Below are positions 44,547-53,313 of a stretch of 64,000 nucleotides of DNA, piece by piece. Position 1 is the first letter of the stretch, and each line of letters opens with the position of its first letter. The notes beneath the pieces are model-generated. The model was not told the DNA's origin. It worked only from the letters and a program-made list of their open reading frames with translations, and made no database searches. The DNA lies in assembly GCF_006874475.1 (NCBI RefSeq), contig NZ_VIRM01000048.1, forward strand, positions 1 to 64,000. Direction: 5' to 3'. Both the position numbers and the translations under genes were made by a program. Source of the DNA: Microbispora hainanensis. Lineage in GTDB: Bacteria; Actinomycetota; Actinomycetes; Streptosporangiales; Streptosporangiaceae.

Positions 44547-45520
44547 GACGCCTCCCGGTGGCCTTCGCCGCTCACCCGCCCCGCATGAGACAGCGGACGG
44601 GGGTCGGACGGCGGGGCCGCCACCGGCGACGGGACGTCGGCGAGGCCGAGCCGCACCTCCTTCAGGCGTTCGGGATCGCCGATGACGTCGATGGACGCGA
44701 TGCGATCGCCGACCACGCCGATCTCGAGGACGAGCAGCAGGCGTCCGCGCGGCGCGATCACCGCCCCCACGGCGCCGTTGACGAGAGCGGGCCAGGCGAA
44801 GCGGGCCCTGCGGATGTTGGTGCGCGTCTCCTCGGCGACGGCGCGTGCGCCCCGCACCTCCGCCGGCGCCTTGGCCTGCCCGCGCAGGGCCGCGTAGTCC
44901 GCCCGGCGCACGACGTCGGGAGCCAGCACCGCCAGCAGCGCGTCGAGGTCGCCCGCTCTGGAGGCGGCCAGGAAGGCGTCCACGACCGCGCGCTGCCTGG
45001 CGAGGTCGGAGTAGGGGATGTCGGCCGAGCCGTGCACCCGGCGGCGGGCCCGGCTCGCCAGCTTCTTGGCGGCCGCCGGAGTGCGTTCCACGATCATGGC
45101 GATCTCGTCGAACGGCACGGCGAACAGGTCGTGCAGCACGAAGGCGGCGCGCTCGGCGGGGCCGAGCGTGTCGAGGACCACGAGCAGGGCGAGACCGACG
45201 GAGTCGGAGAGCACCGCCTCGTCGGCCGGGTCGCTGGTCTCGTCGTGGGGAGCCAGCATGTCGAGCTCGGTCAGGTCGGCGAGGTCCTCCCGCCGGCGGG
45301 TGCGGGAGCGCAGCATGTCGAGGCAGACCCGCCCGGTGATCGTCGTCAGCCAGGCGGTCAGGTTGTCGACGGAGCCGGAGTCGGCGCGGCAGGCGCGCAG
45401 CCAGGTCTCCTGCACCGCGTCGTCGGCCTCGTCGGCGCTGCCCAGCATGCGGAACGCGACGCCTCGCAGATGCCCTCGCGATCGGTCGAAGTGCTCGGCC
45501 AATTGGGCCTGGTCGTTCAT
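44543..45520 (-). CDS. ECF41/SigJ-type RNA polymerase sigma factor
   Basis: The 325-residue protein shows complete regions 2 (GVAFRMLGSADEADDAVQET, WLRACRAD) and 4 (LGPAERAAFVLHDLFAVPFD, EIAMIVERTPAAAKKLASRA), then a SnoaL-like C-terminal domain. It lacks an adjacent anti-sigma factor, as expected for this group, and is translationally coupled to a VOC gene. ATG 45520. It is one of three related sigma genes in 7 kb. Confidence 0.88.
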   Translation of the reverse strand: MNDQAQLAEHFDRSRGHLRGVAFRMLGSADEADDAVQETWLRACRADSGSVDNLTAWLTTITGRVCLDMLRSRTRRREDLADLTELDMLAPHDETSDPADEAVLSDSVGLALLVVLDTLGPAERAAFVLHDLFAVPFDEIAMIVERTPAAAKKLASRARRRVHGSADIPYSDLARQRAVVDAFLAASRAGDLDALLAVLAPDVVRRADYAALRGQAKAPAEVRGARAVAEETRTNIRRARFAWPALVNGAVGAVIAPRGRLLLVLEIGVVGDRIASIDVIGDPERLKEVRLGLADVPSPVAAPPSDPRPLSHAGRVSGEGHREAS

Positions 45521-46128
45521 CGGTCACCTTTCACCGTCGCGGTTCGTCATATGAGTGAGAGGACGAACGCAGGTTTGACAAGGAGCCTTGAGTGCCCGTA
45601 CTGATTATTGTTGCCGGTTCGTTTGAACCTACATGACGGGAAGGCTCACCGAGGGGTGCCTCTCCGGCGTGAGGCACACCGGCCGGTCGCCGTCCGAGGT
45701 GCATCCTATCCTCATAGCGACCGCCCAGACTTTCTCGCCGTTCCGAAAATAGATGATCGCGACCGAAATCGGCGTCCGGTCAGGGTGAAATGCGTGCGCG
45801 GGGACCGGCCGTGTGGTCCGGGACCCGTGGATTCGGCTCGTACGGATCCGCCCGAACGGGTCGCCCCCTGAGCGCGGTGGATGGCTCTGCGAAGCAGGCG
45901 ATCAATGCCGTCCGGCTCATTTCCGCCTTATGCCGGTATCGAGACACGTGAACGGCGCGTCGCGGTCCCGCCTGGGGCGATGAGGTCGATATCGAATTCA
46001 GTGGATAACTAGCCAGGAATGGGCCCCCGCTGCTCTGGCATCGCAATTAGCCGGAACATAGGCTGAACCCGAGTTGAGCTCCTGTGAAGAAATCGCCTCG
46101 CCCTTGTTCCTTCAAGGAAGGTCCCGCA
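45521..46128. other. 608-bp spacer between the sigma gene and the phenazine regulator
   Basis: No convincing gene is present; the 87-codon frame at 45608-45871 has shadow-like composition. A plus-strand promoter candidate is TTGACA (45575-45580), 18 bases, TACTGA (45599-45604). A dyad TTCCTT-C-AAGGAA (46107-46119) overlaps the ribosome site of the following regulator gene. Confidence 0.45.
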
Positions 46129-47238
46129 GTGTCACTTCACACCGCAGCCGACGCCGATCGCGTACTCGCCACCCGCCTTCCCGACGTGGCGGATCTGCGC
46201 CACCTGCCCTGGGAGATCGTCCCCGTCCGCCACCTCACGTCCTCGCTCTCGCCGCGCAAGCGACCTGAGGACCCGGCGCATGTCCGGCTGCTCGCGGAGA
46301 CGGACCGCGCCCTCGATCCGCTCCTCGTGCACCGGCCGACGATGCGTGTGATCGACGGCATGCACCGGTTGCGCGCCGCCGTGCTGAAGGGCAGGAACGA
46401 GATCGCGGTCCGGTTCTTCGACGGAAGCGAGGCCGACGCGTTCGTGCTGTCGGTCCGGCTCAACGTCGGCCACGGACTGCCTCTGACGCTCGACGAACGA
46501 AAGGAGGCGGCCCGGCGCATCCTCGCCTCCCATCCGCACTGGTCGGACCGGGCGGTGGCCGAGAGCACGGGGCTGAGCGCGAAGACCGTGGCCACGGTTC
46601 GCCGCCGGCTCGACGGGCAGGAGGGGCTGCAGCACTCCCGCGTGGGCCGTGACGGGAGGTCCAGGCCGCTCAGCAGCATCGAGGGGCGACGCAGCGCGGC
46701 CGCCCTGCTTGCGGTCAACTCGGAGATCTCCCTTCGCGAGCTGTCCAGGAAGACGGGGCTCTCGGTGGGCACGGTCCGCGACGTACGCGAGCGGCTCGGC
46801 CGCGGGCAGGACCCGATCCCGGAACGGCTTCGCGCCAGGGAGGGGTCCGGCGCCGGGCCGCGCGGCACGACGCCGCCGGCGCGGGACCAGGACGCGGACG
46901 TCCCGTCCGGGGCCGTCCGGCGGGTGGGAGAAGCCCGCCGCCGGCCCGGGGGAAGCCGCCGGAGGGGCGAGACGAGGCCGGGCCGCGGGGCGGGGGAGAG
47001 CGCGGAGACGGTGGTCATGCTGCGCAAGCTCGCGCGTGACCCGTCGCTGCGGGCGACCGAGTCGGGGCGGCTGCTGCTGCGGATGCTCCTCGCCACCGAG
47101 GTGGGACCGGCCCAGTGGAAGGAGATCGCTGAGGCGATTCCCTCCCATTGCATGCCGCTCGTCCGCGCGGTCGTGCTGCAGAGATCGGAGGAATGGAAAC
47201 AGCTCGCGAGCATGGTGCCGGCCGCTTTCTCGGCGTGA
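46129..47238 (+). CDS. ParB/StrR-like cluster regulator
   Basis: The 369-residue protein has an N-terminal ParB-like domain (ALDPLLVHRPTMRVIDGMHR, FDGSEADAFVLSVRLNVGHG) and helix-turn-helix units (HWSDRAVAESTGLSAKTVAT; ISLRELSRKTGLSVGTVRDV). A Pro/Arg/Gly-rich linker (about residues 235-290) precedes a helical C-terminus. This is the make-up of StrR-type pathway activators in actinobacterial antibiotic clusters, not of chromosome-partition ParB. Its position just upstream of phzB suggests it controls the phenazine genes. GTG 46129 follows AAGGAAGG at 7 nt. Confidence 0.82.
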   Translation: MSLHTAADADRVLATRLPDVADLRHLPWEIVPVRHLTSSLSPRKRPEDPAHVRLLAETDRALDPLLVHRPTMRVIDGMHRLRAAVLKGRNEIAVRFFDGSEADAFVLSVRLNVGHGLPLTLDERKEAARRILASHPHWSDRAVAESTGLSAKTVATVRRRLDGQEGLQHSRVGRDGRSRPLSSIEGRRSAAALLAVNSEISLRELSRKTGLSVGTVRDVRERLGRGQDPIPERLRAREGSGAGPRGTTPPARDQDADVPSGAVRRVGEARRRPGGSRRRGETRPGRGAGESAETVVMLRKLARDPSLRATESGRLLLRMLLATEVGPAQWKEIAEAIPSHCMPLVRAVVLQRSEEWKQLASMVPAAFSA

Positions 47239-47344
47239 CGGCGAATGGCTTCACCAGTCCGCTATGAAATCGACGGAGGTGCCCTGATTCGAAAGTAACA
47301 GGGTGAAATATCGCCATTAATCGGTATCTGTTGGAGGGTTCATC

Positions 47345-47833
47345 GTGTCAGAGACGACTCGCTTTCCGGGAAGCGACGAAGAGATCGAACTCCGGAAGAT
47401 CAACCGAGCGACGGTCGAGAAGTACATGAACACCAGAGGCGAGGACCGGCTGCGGCGGCACCTGCTGTTCACCGAGGACGGCGTCGGCGGCCTGTGGACC
47501 AACGACACCGGGCAGCCGATCGCGATCCGCGGCCGCGACCGCCTCGGCGAGCACGCCGTCTGGTCGCTGAAGTGCTTCCCCGACTGGGTCTGGACCAACA
47601 TCCAGATCTTCGAGACGCACGACCCGAACTTCTTCTGGGTCGAGTGCGACGGCGAAGGCGCCATCCGCTTCCCCGGCTACCCCGAAGGCCACTACAGGAA
47701 CCACTTCCTGCACTCCTTCCAACTGGAGAACGGGAAGATCAAGCTGCAGCGCGAGTTCATGAACCCGTTCGAGCAGCTGCGCGCGCTGGGCATCCCCGTG
47801 CCCGAGATCAGGCGTGAGGGAATCCCCACCTGA
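47345..47833 (+). CDS. phzB: Phenazine biosynthesis protein PhzB (PhzA/B family)
   Basis: PhzA/B proteins are NTF2/SnoaL-fold enzymes that join two molecules of the ketone from PhzF into the tricyclic phenazine skeleton. The 162-residue length and sequence (NRATVEKYMNTRGEDRLRRH, GLWTNDTGQPIAIRGRDRLG, CFPDWVWTNIQIFETHDPNF, FFWVECDGEGAIRFPGYPEG, YRNHFLHSFQLENGKI) are typical PhzB. Only one copy exists, as in other actinobacterial clusters; pseudomonads have PhzA plus PhzB. GTG 47345 is preceded by TGGAGGG. Confidence 0.96.
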   Translation: MSETTRFPGSDEEIELRKINRATVEKYMNTRGEDRLRRHLLFTEDGVGGLWTNDTGQPIAIRGRDRLGEHAVWSLKCFPDWVWTNIQIFETHDPNFFWVECDGEGAIRFPGYPEGHYRNHFLHSFQLENGKIKLQREFMNPFEQLRALGIPVPEIRREGIPT

Positions 47834-47940
47834 CGCCCGCCGCCTGCCGTGGAACGGCGGCGGCCACCGGACGACCCCAGCCGTCCCCCGGCCGGGCGAC
47901 GACGACGGCGCCGAGAGCGCCTCGACCCCCATGGAGAACC

Positions 47941-49113
47941 GTGGATGACGTGATGCCCGCCATCCGGTTGGACGCCGCGCTGCAGCAGCCGGAGTGGAGC
48001 GATGTCTCGCAGGTCCAGCGCGTCAAGGAAGTGCTCGCCTCCCGGCCCCCGCTCGTCAGGCCCGCGGACGTGCGCACGCTGCGCGCCCTCCTCGCGGAGG
48101 TCGCCGCGGGAATCTCCCTGGTCGTACAGGCCGGGGACTGCGCGGAGAACCCGGAGGAATGCACACCGGAGCACGTGAGCCGCAAGTCCGCGGCGCTGGA
48201 CGTGCTGGCCGGCGCCCTCAAGATGATCACACACAAGCCCGTGCTGAGAGTCGGCCGCATCGGCGGCCAGTTCTCCAAGCCGCGTTCCAGCCCGATGGAG
48301 AAGGTCGGCGACCTCACCCTCCCGGCGTTCCGCGGGCACCTGGTCAACGGCCCGGAGCCGACGGCCGAGAGCAGGCAGCCCGATCCGTTGCGGATCCTCA
48401 CCGGCTACATGGCGGCCAGCGACATCATGGACCACCTCGCCTGGCGCGGCTCGTCCGTCCGGTCGCCGATCGACCCGCCCGTGTGGACGAGCCATGAGGC
48501 GCTGCTCCTCGACTACGAGGTCCCCATGCTCCGCAGGGACGGGTCGGGACGGCTGATCCTCGGCTCGACGCACTGGCCCTGGGTCGGCGAGCGGACGCGG
48601 CAGGTGGACGGCGCGCACGTCGCGCTGCTGTCCGAGGTCACCAACCCGGTCGCCTGCAAGGTCGGCCCGAAGACGACCAAGGACGAGCTGCTCGCCCTGT
48701 GCGAGCGGCTCGACCCCGAACGAGAGCCGGGCAGGCTCACGCTGATCTCCCGGATGGGCGCCGACCAGGTCGCCTACACCCTGCCGCCGCTCGTCGAGAC
48801 CGTCAGGTCCGCCGGGCACCCGGTCATCTGGCTCTGCGACCCCATGCACGGGAACACGCTGGTCACCCCGTCGGGGCACAAGACGCGCGTCGTGCCGACC
48901 ATGCAACGGGAGGTCCGCGAGTTCGTGGCCGCGGTCGAGAGCGCGGACGGCGTGCCCGGCGGCCTCCATCTGGAGACCACACCGGACGACGTCACCGAAT
49001 GCGTCGCCGACGAGAGCGGCTTCGACCACGTCGGCGACCGTTACAGCAGCTTCTGCGACCCCCGGCTGACCCTCTGGCAGGCGGTCTCGGTCATCTCAGC
49101 CTGGGGCGGCTGA
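47941..49113 (+). CDS. phzC: Class II DAHP synthase PhzC
   Basis: This enzyme condenses PEP and erythrose-4-phosphate to DAHP and raises shikimate flux for phenazine synthesis. The 390-residue class II (plant/AroAII) protein has LVVQAGDCAENPEECTPEHV with the metal-binding Cys, GRIGGQFSKPRSSPMEK, RMGADQVAYTLPPLVE, CDPMHGNTL and GGLHLETTPDDVTEC. The short N-terminus lacks the regulatory extension of housekeeping class II enzymes, which fits a feedback-insensitive form. GTG 47941; ATG 47953 is an alternative. Confidence 0.95.
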   Translation: MDDVMPAIRLDAALQQPEWSDVSQVQRVKEVLASRPPLVRPADVRTLRALLAEVAAGISLVVQAGDCAENPEECTPEHVSRKSAALDVLAGALKMITHKPVLRVGRIGGQFSKPRSSPMEKVGDLTLPAFRGHLVNGPEPTAESRQPDPLRILTGYMAASDIMDHLAWRGSSVRSPIDPPVWTSHEALLLDYEVPMLRRDGSGRLILGSTHWPWVGERTRQVDGAHVALLSEVTNPVACKVGPKTTKDELLALCERLDPEREPGRLTLISRMGADQVAYTLPPLVETVRSAGHPVIWLCDPMHGNTLVTPSGHKTRVVPTMQREVREFVAAVESADGVPGGLHLETTPDDVTECVADESGFDHVGDRYSSFCDPRLTLWQAVSVISAWGG

Positions 49114-49140
49114 CGCGACGGACACCAGGAAGGTCGTTAT

Positions 49141-49764
49141 ATGTCCGGCATACCCATGATCAAGCCCTACCTCCTCCCGGCCGCGGGCGACCTGCCCGCC
49201 AACCACGCCGGATGGACGCCCGACCCCGCTCGTGCCGTGCTCCTGATCCACGACATGCAGCGTTACTTCGTCAGGCCGTTCCCCGAGCCGATCAGGAAGG
49301 AACTCGTCGGCAACATCGCGCTGCTGCGCGAGCGGAGCGCCGCGCTCGGCGTGCCCGTGGGCTACACGGCCCAGCCCGGTGACATGACCGAGGAGCAACG
49401 CGGGCTCCTCAAGGACTTCTGGGGGCCGGGCATGCGCCGCGCCCCCGAGGACCGGCTCGTCGTCGACGAGCTCGCCCCCGCACCCGGCGACTGGATGTTC
49501 ACCAAGCTGCGGTACAGCGCCTTCTTCCGCTCCGACCTGCTGGAGCGCATGCGGCGCAGCGGTCGCGACCAGCTCGTCGTCTGCGGCGTGTACGCCCACG
49601 TCGGCGTGCTGATGACGGCCGTCGACGCGTTCACCAACGACCTGGAGACCTTCCTGGTCGCCGACGCCGTCGCCGACTTCACCGCCGGCTACCACCGCAT
49701 GACGGTCGAGTACGCGGCCGAACGCTGCGCGGTCGTCCTGACGGCCAAGGAGGTGTTCGCGTGA
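49141..49764 (+). CDS. phzD: Isochorismatase PhzD
   Basis: PhzD hydrolyses the vinyl ether of 2-amino-2-desoxyisochorismate to trans-2,3-dihydro-3-hydroxyanthranilate. The 207-residue protein has the catalytic Asp in [15 protein letters not shown] and the Lys in [12 protein letters not shown]. The loop that carries Cys in amidases of this superfamily reads VCGVYAHVG, as in PhzD, with no nucleophilic Cys. ATG 49141 has AGGAAGG 8 nt upstream. It overlaps phzE by 4 bases. Confidence 0.96.
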   Translation: MSGIPMIKPYLLPAAGDLPANHAGWTPDPARAVLLIHDMQRYFVRPFPEPIRKELVGNIALLRERSAALGVPVGYTAQPGDMTEEQRGLLKDFWGPGMRRAPEDRLVVDELAPAPGDWMFTKLRYSAFFRSDLLERMRRSGRDQLVVCGVYAHVGVLMTAVDAFTNDLETFLVADAVADFTAGYHRMTVEYAAERCAVVLTAKEVFA

Positions 49765-51650
49765 ACGGGCCGGACCCCGGTGGGGGTGACCTGCTCGGCG
49801 ACGTGCTGGAGCTCCGGGCGCCGGCCTTCGCGTTGCTGCACCGGCCCGAGGCGAACGGGCCGGGCCTGCTGGACGTGCTGACGGGTGAGATCACGCACCT
49901 TCGCGAGCTCGCGGACATCCCGCTGCCCGGCGCACGGGAACCGGCGGCGGGCGGCGTCCACCACGCGCTCGTCGTCGTCCCCTATCGGCAGGTCCGCGAG
50001 CGGGGCTTCGCCTGCGCCGACGACGGCGCTCCGCTCGTCGCGATGACCGTGACGCGACAGGGCGCGGTTCCGGTCGCCGAGGCGCTGGACCGGATACCCG
50101 ACCTGCCCTTCGCGGTCTCGGGCGGGCACTTCGACGTGAGCGACGACGACTACGCCGAGATCGTCCGCAGGGTCGTCAAGGAGGCGATAGGCGAGGGCGA
50201 AGGGGCGAACTTCGTCATCAAGAGGTCCTTCGTCGCCGACATCGGGAACTACACGCCGCGCTCCGCCCTGGCCTTCTTCCGGCGCCTGCTGGAGGTCGAG
50301 TCGGGCGCCTACTGGACCTTCGTGGTCCACACCGGCGAGCGGACGTTCGTGGGCGCCACCCCCGAGCGGCACGTGACGCTGCGGAACGGCGTCGCGACCA
50401 TGAACCCGATCAGCGGCACCTACCGCTATCCGCCGTCGGGCCCCTCGCTGCCCGGGGTCATGGACTTCCTCGCCGACCGCAAGGAGTCCGACGAGCTCTA
50501 CATGGTCCTGGACGAGGAGCTCAAGATGATGGCGCGGATCTGCGAGCCCGGCGTCCGCGTGACGGGCCCCCGGCTCAAGGAGATGGCGCGGCTCGCGCAC
50601 ACGGAGTATTTCATCGAGGGCGAGACCGGCTGGGACGTGCGCGACATCCTCCGCGAGACCATGTTCGCCCCGACCGTCACCGGCAGCCCGGTGGAGAACG
50701 CCTGCCGGGTCATCGACCGGCACGAGCCGCACGGCCGGGGCTACTACAGCGGGGTCGTCGCCCTCATCGGGCGTGACGAGGACGGCAGGCAGACCCTCGA
50801 CTCCTCCATCCTCATCCGGACCGCCGACATCGACCGCGCCGGCCGGACGCGGATGGGCGTCGGCGCCACCCTCGTACGCCACTCGGACCCGATGTCGGAG
50901 GTCGCGGAGACCCGGGCGAAGGCCGCGGGCCTGCTCGCGGCGCTCGACACCGGCGACAGCGGCCGGCTCAGGGCCCGTCCGGAGGTCCGCGAGGCGCTGG
51001 AGCGGCGCAACGCGAACATCGCCGGCTTCTGGCTGGGCGGCCATGCCGGGGACACGCCGGCCGAGCCGGTGCCGGCCGGGGTGCGCACCCTCATCGTCGA
51101 CGCCGAGGACACCTTCACCTCGATGCTGGACCACCAGTTGCGCAGCCTGGGCATGTCGGTGACCGTGCGGCGCCACGACGACGGGCCGTCGCTGGACGGG
51201 TGGGACCTCGTGGTACTGGGGCCCGGCCCCGGCGACCCCCGCGACCCGGCCCACCCGAAGATCGCTTTTCTGCGGGCGGCGGCGGACGCGCTGCTGTCGG
51301 CCCGGCGTCCCTTCCTGGCCGTCTGCCTCAGTCACCAGGTGCTGTCCACCCGGCTCGGGTTCGCCCTGCAGCGCCGCGACATCCCCAACCAGGGGGTGCA
51401 GAAGGAGATCGGCCTGTTCGGCGCGCGAGAGCGCGTGGGGTTCTACAACACCTTCGCGGCCCGGGCGGAGGCGGACCTGGCCGAGATCGACGGCGTCGGC
51501 ACCGTGGAGATCTGCCGCGATCCTTCGACCGGCGAGGTGCACGCGCTGCGCGGCCCGCACTTCTCCTCCATCCAGTTCCACGCCGAGTCGGTGCTCACCG
51601 AGAACGGCCCGCGCATCCTGGGCTCCTTGATGAAAGGACTGCTGTCGTGA
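49761..51650 (+). CDS. phzE: 2-amino-2-desoxyisochorismate synthase PhzE
   Basis: PhzE converts chorismate and glutamine-derived ammonia to ADIC, the branch point into phenazines. The 629-residue fusion has an anthranilate synthase-I-like domain ([70 protein letters not shown]) and a C-terminal class I glutamine amidotransferase with the Cys in [16 protein letters not shown] and the His-Glu pair in [13 protein letters not shown]. It overlaps phzD and phzF by 4 bases each (GTGA). Confidence 0.96.
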   Translation: MNGPDPGGGDLLGDVLELRAPAFALLHRPEANGPGLLDVLTGEITHLRELADIPLPGAREPAAGGVHHALVVVPYRQVRERGFACADDGAPLVAMTVTRQGAVPVAEALDRIPDLPFAVSGGHFDVSDDDYAEIVRRVVKEAIGEGEGANFVIKRSFVADIGNYTPRSALAFFRRLLEVESGAYWTFVVHTGERTFVGATPERHVTLRNGVATMNPISGTYRYPPSGPSLPGVMDFLADRKESDELYMVLDEELKMMARICEPGVRVTGPRLKEMARLAHTEYFIEGETGWDVRDILRETMFAPTVTGSPVENACRVIDRHEPHGRGYYSGVVALIGRDEDGRQTLDSSILIRTADIDRAGRTRMGVGATLVRHSDPMSEVAETRAKAAGLLAALDTGDSGRLRARPEVREALERRNANIAGFWLGGHAGDTPAEPVPAGVRTLIVDAEDTFTSMLDHQLRSLGMSVTVRRHDDGPSLDGWDLVVLGPGPGDPRDPAHPKIAFLRAAADALLSARRPFLAVCLSHQVLSTRLGFALQRRDIPNQGVQKEIGLFGARERVGFYNTFAARAEADLAEIDGVGTVEICRDPSTGEVHALRGPHFSSIQFHAESVLTENGPRILGSLMKGLLS

Positions 51651-52516
51651 CCATCGCTGACCAGTCCGTGCTGGAGGGGGCGCGTCCGTACGTGGTCGTC
51701 GACGCGTTCACCGACACGCCGCTGCAGGGCAATCCGGTCGCCGTCTTCTTCGAGGCCGAGGACCTCTCCGACGACCGCATGCAGCGCATCGCCAGGGAGA
51801 TGAACCTGTCGGAGGTCACCTTCGTCCTCCCGCCCCGGCTGGGTGGCGACGCCCGCATCCGCATCTTCACCCCCGTGAACGAGCTCCCGTTCGCCGGGCA
51901 CCCGCTTCTGGGCACCGCCATCGCGCTGGGCGAGACCCGCGGGGGCGACATGCTCCGGCTGGAGACGGCGATGGGTGTCATCGCCTTCGACCTGAAGCGG
52001 GTGAACGGGCGGGCCGTCGCCGCCGAGATGGAGCAGCCCGTCCCGACCTGGGCGGAGTTCGACCGGGCCGGGGAACTGCTCGCCGCGCTCGGCCTGACCT
52101 CCTCCGCGCTGCCCGTCGTGATCTACCACAACGGTCCCCGGCACGTGTTCGTAGGGCTGGAGAGTACGGCGGCGCTGTCCCGGGTCGACCCCGACCAACG
52201 CGCGCTGGCCGCCTTTCCCGACATGGCGACCAACTGCTTCGCCGGTTCCGGCTCGACCTGGCGCAGCCGGATGTTCTCGCCCGCGTACGGCGTGGCCGAG
52301 GACGCGGCCACGGGGTCGGCGGCCGGCCCGCTGGCGATCCATCTCGCCCGGCACGGGCGCATCGGGTTCGGGCAGTGGATCGACATCCACCAGGGCGTCG
52401 AGATGGGCCGGCCCTCGCTCATGCGGGCCCGCGCCGACGGGACCGCGGAGCACGTCACCTCCGTACGGGTCGGCGGCTCGGCCGTGACCGTCGCTCGCGG
52501 AGTGATCTACGCCTGA
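51647..52516 (+). CDS. phzF: DHHA isomerase PhzF
   Basis: PhzF isomerises dihydro-hydroxyanthranilate to the reactive aminoketone. The 289-residue diaminopimelate-epimerase-fold protein shows the catalytic Glu56 (EMNLSEVTF), His85 (LPFAGHPLLG) and Asp in AEDAATGSAAGPL; Glu56 and His85 correspond to Glu45 and His74 of P. fluorescens PhzF with a constant offset of 11. GTG 51647 overlaps the phzE stop. Confidence 0.96.
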   Translation: MTIADQSVLEGARPYVVVDAFTDTPLQGNPVAVFFEAEDLSDDRMQRIAREMNLSEVTFVLPPRLGGDARIRIFTPVNELPFAGHPLLGTAIALGETRGGDMLRLETAMGVIAFDLKRVNGRAVAAEMEQPVPTWAEFDRAGELLAALGLTSSALPVVIYHNGPRHVFVGLESTAALSRVDPDQRALAAFPDMATNCFAGSGSTWRSRMFSPAYGVAEDAATGSAAGPLAIHLARHGRIGFGQWIDIHQGVEMGRPSLMRARADGTAEHVTSVRVGGSAVTVARGVIYA

Positions 52517-52636
52517 ACGGCGCGACCGGCCCGTCCGGCCGGGTCCCCGCCCTTTTCCACCCCCTCCCCGCCCTTGCCATCGGGGACGGCCGCGCCCCGC
52601 GGCCGTCCCCCGCTCCCACAGCTTGCGGAGGCGACA

Positions 52637-53272
52637 GTGAGCAGCAGGTTCGAGAGTCTGACCGGCGCCATCGACCCGGCGTTCCCCGAGTACGACATGC
52701 CGCCCGCCGAGCCGATGGACCTCGCGCGGCAGTGGATCGCCGGGGCGGTGGAGGCCGGGGTGCGCGAACCGCTGGCGCTCGCGCTCGCGACCGCCGACCG
52801 CGGCGGCCGGGCCTCCACCCGCATGGTCGCCGTCATCGACGTCGGCGACCGGGGCCTGGTCTTCACCAGCCACAGCACCAGCAGGAAGGGCCGGGAGATC
52901 GCGCAGACCGGCTGGGCCTCGGGCCTGCTCTACTGGCGCGAGACCGCCCGGCAGCTCAGCTTCTCCGGCCCGGTGGCCATGCTGCCCGAGCCCGAGGCGG
53001 AACGCCTGTGGAACGCCCGGCCGGTGCCGCTGCACGCGATGTCGGTGGCCTCCCGGCAGAGCGAACCCCTGGAGGACGTCGCCCGGCTCAGGTCGGAGGC
53101 GGAGCGCCTGGCGTCCTACGGAATCTCCTTGCCGCGCCCGGCGCGCTTCGCCGGATATCGCCTGGAGCCTGCCGCCGTCGAGTTCTGGTCGGCCGACGCC
53201 GACCGGCTGCACCGGCGGCTGCGTTACGACCGGACTCCCTCCGGTTGGCACATCTCACGGCTGCAGCCGTGA
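52637..53272 (+). CDS. phzG: FMN-dependent oxidase PhzG
   Basis: PhzG, related to pyridoxamine phosphate oxidase, aromatises the tricyclic intermediates to phenazine-1-carboxylic or 1,6-dicarboxylic acid. The 211-residue protein has the PdxH-like FMN site (RASTRMVAVIDVGDRGLVFT, TSHSTSRKGREIAQ, LYWRETARQLSFSGPV) and the C-terminal VEFWSADADRLHRRLRYDR. GTG 52637 follows GCGGAGG. The gap to phzF is 120 bases and contains Pro-codon-rich sequence but no hairpin that I can support. Confidence 0.94.
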   Translation: MSSRFESLTGAIDPAFPEYDMPPAEPMDLARQWIAGAVEAGVREPLALALATADRGGRASTRMVAVIDVGDRGLVFTSHSTSRKGREIAQTGWASGLLYWRETARQLSFSGPVAMLPEPEAERLWNARPVPLHAMSVASRQSEPLEDVARLRSEAERLASYGISLPRPARFAGYRLEPAAVEFWSADADRLHRRLRYDRTPSGWHISRLQP

Positions 53273-53313
53273 CCCCCTCCCCACAGGGACAGGAAACACG
53301 AAGGAGTGCAACC

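Noticed and set aside
45608-45871. 87-codon frame in the spacer before the phenazine regulator
   Set aside because: Basic, low-complexity product, no ribosome site, no family resemblance.
46129-47238. Chromosome-partition ParB
   Set aside because: No parA or parS-like sites; domain order and position fit a StrR-type pathway regulator.
47264-47287. Seven-codon frame before phzB as a possible leader peptide
   Set aside because: No ribosome site of its own and no attenuator hairpins.
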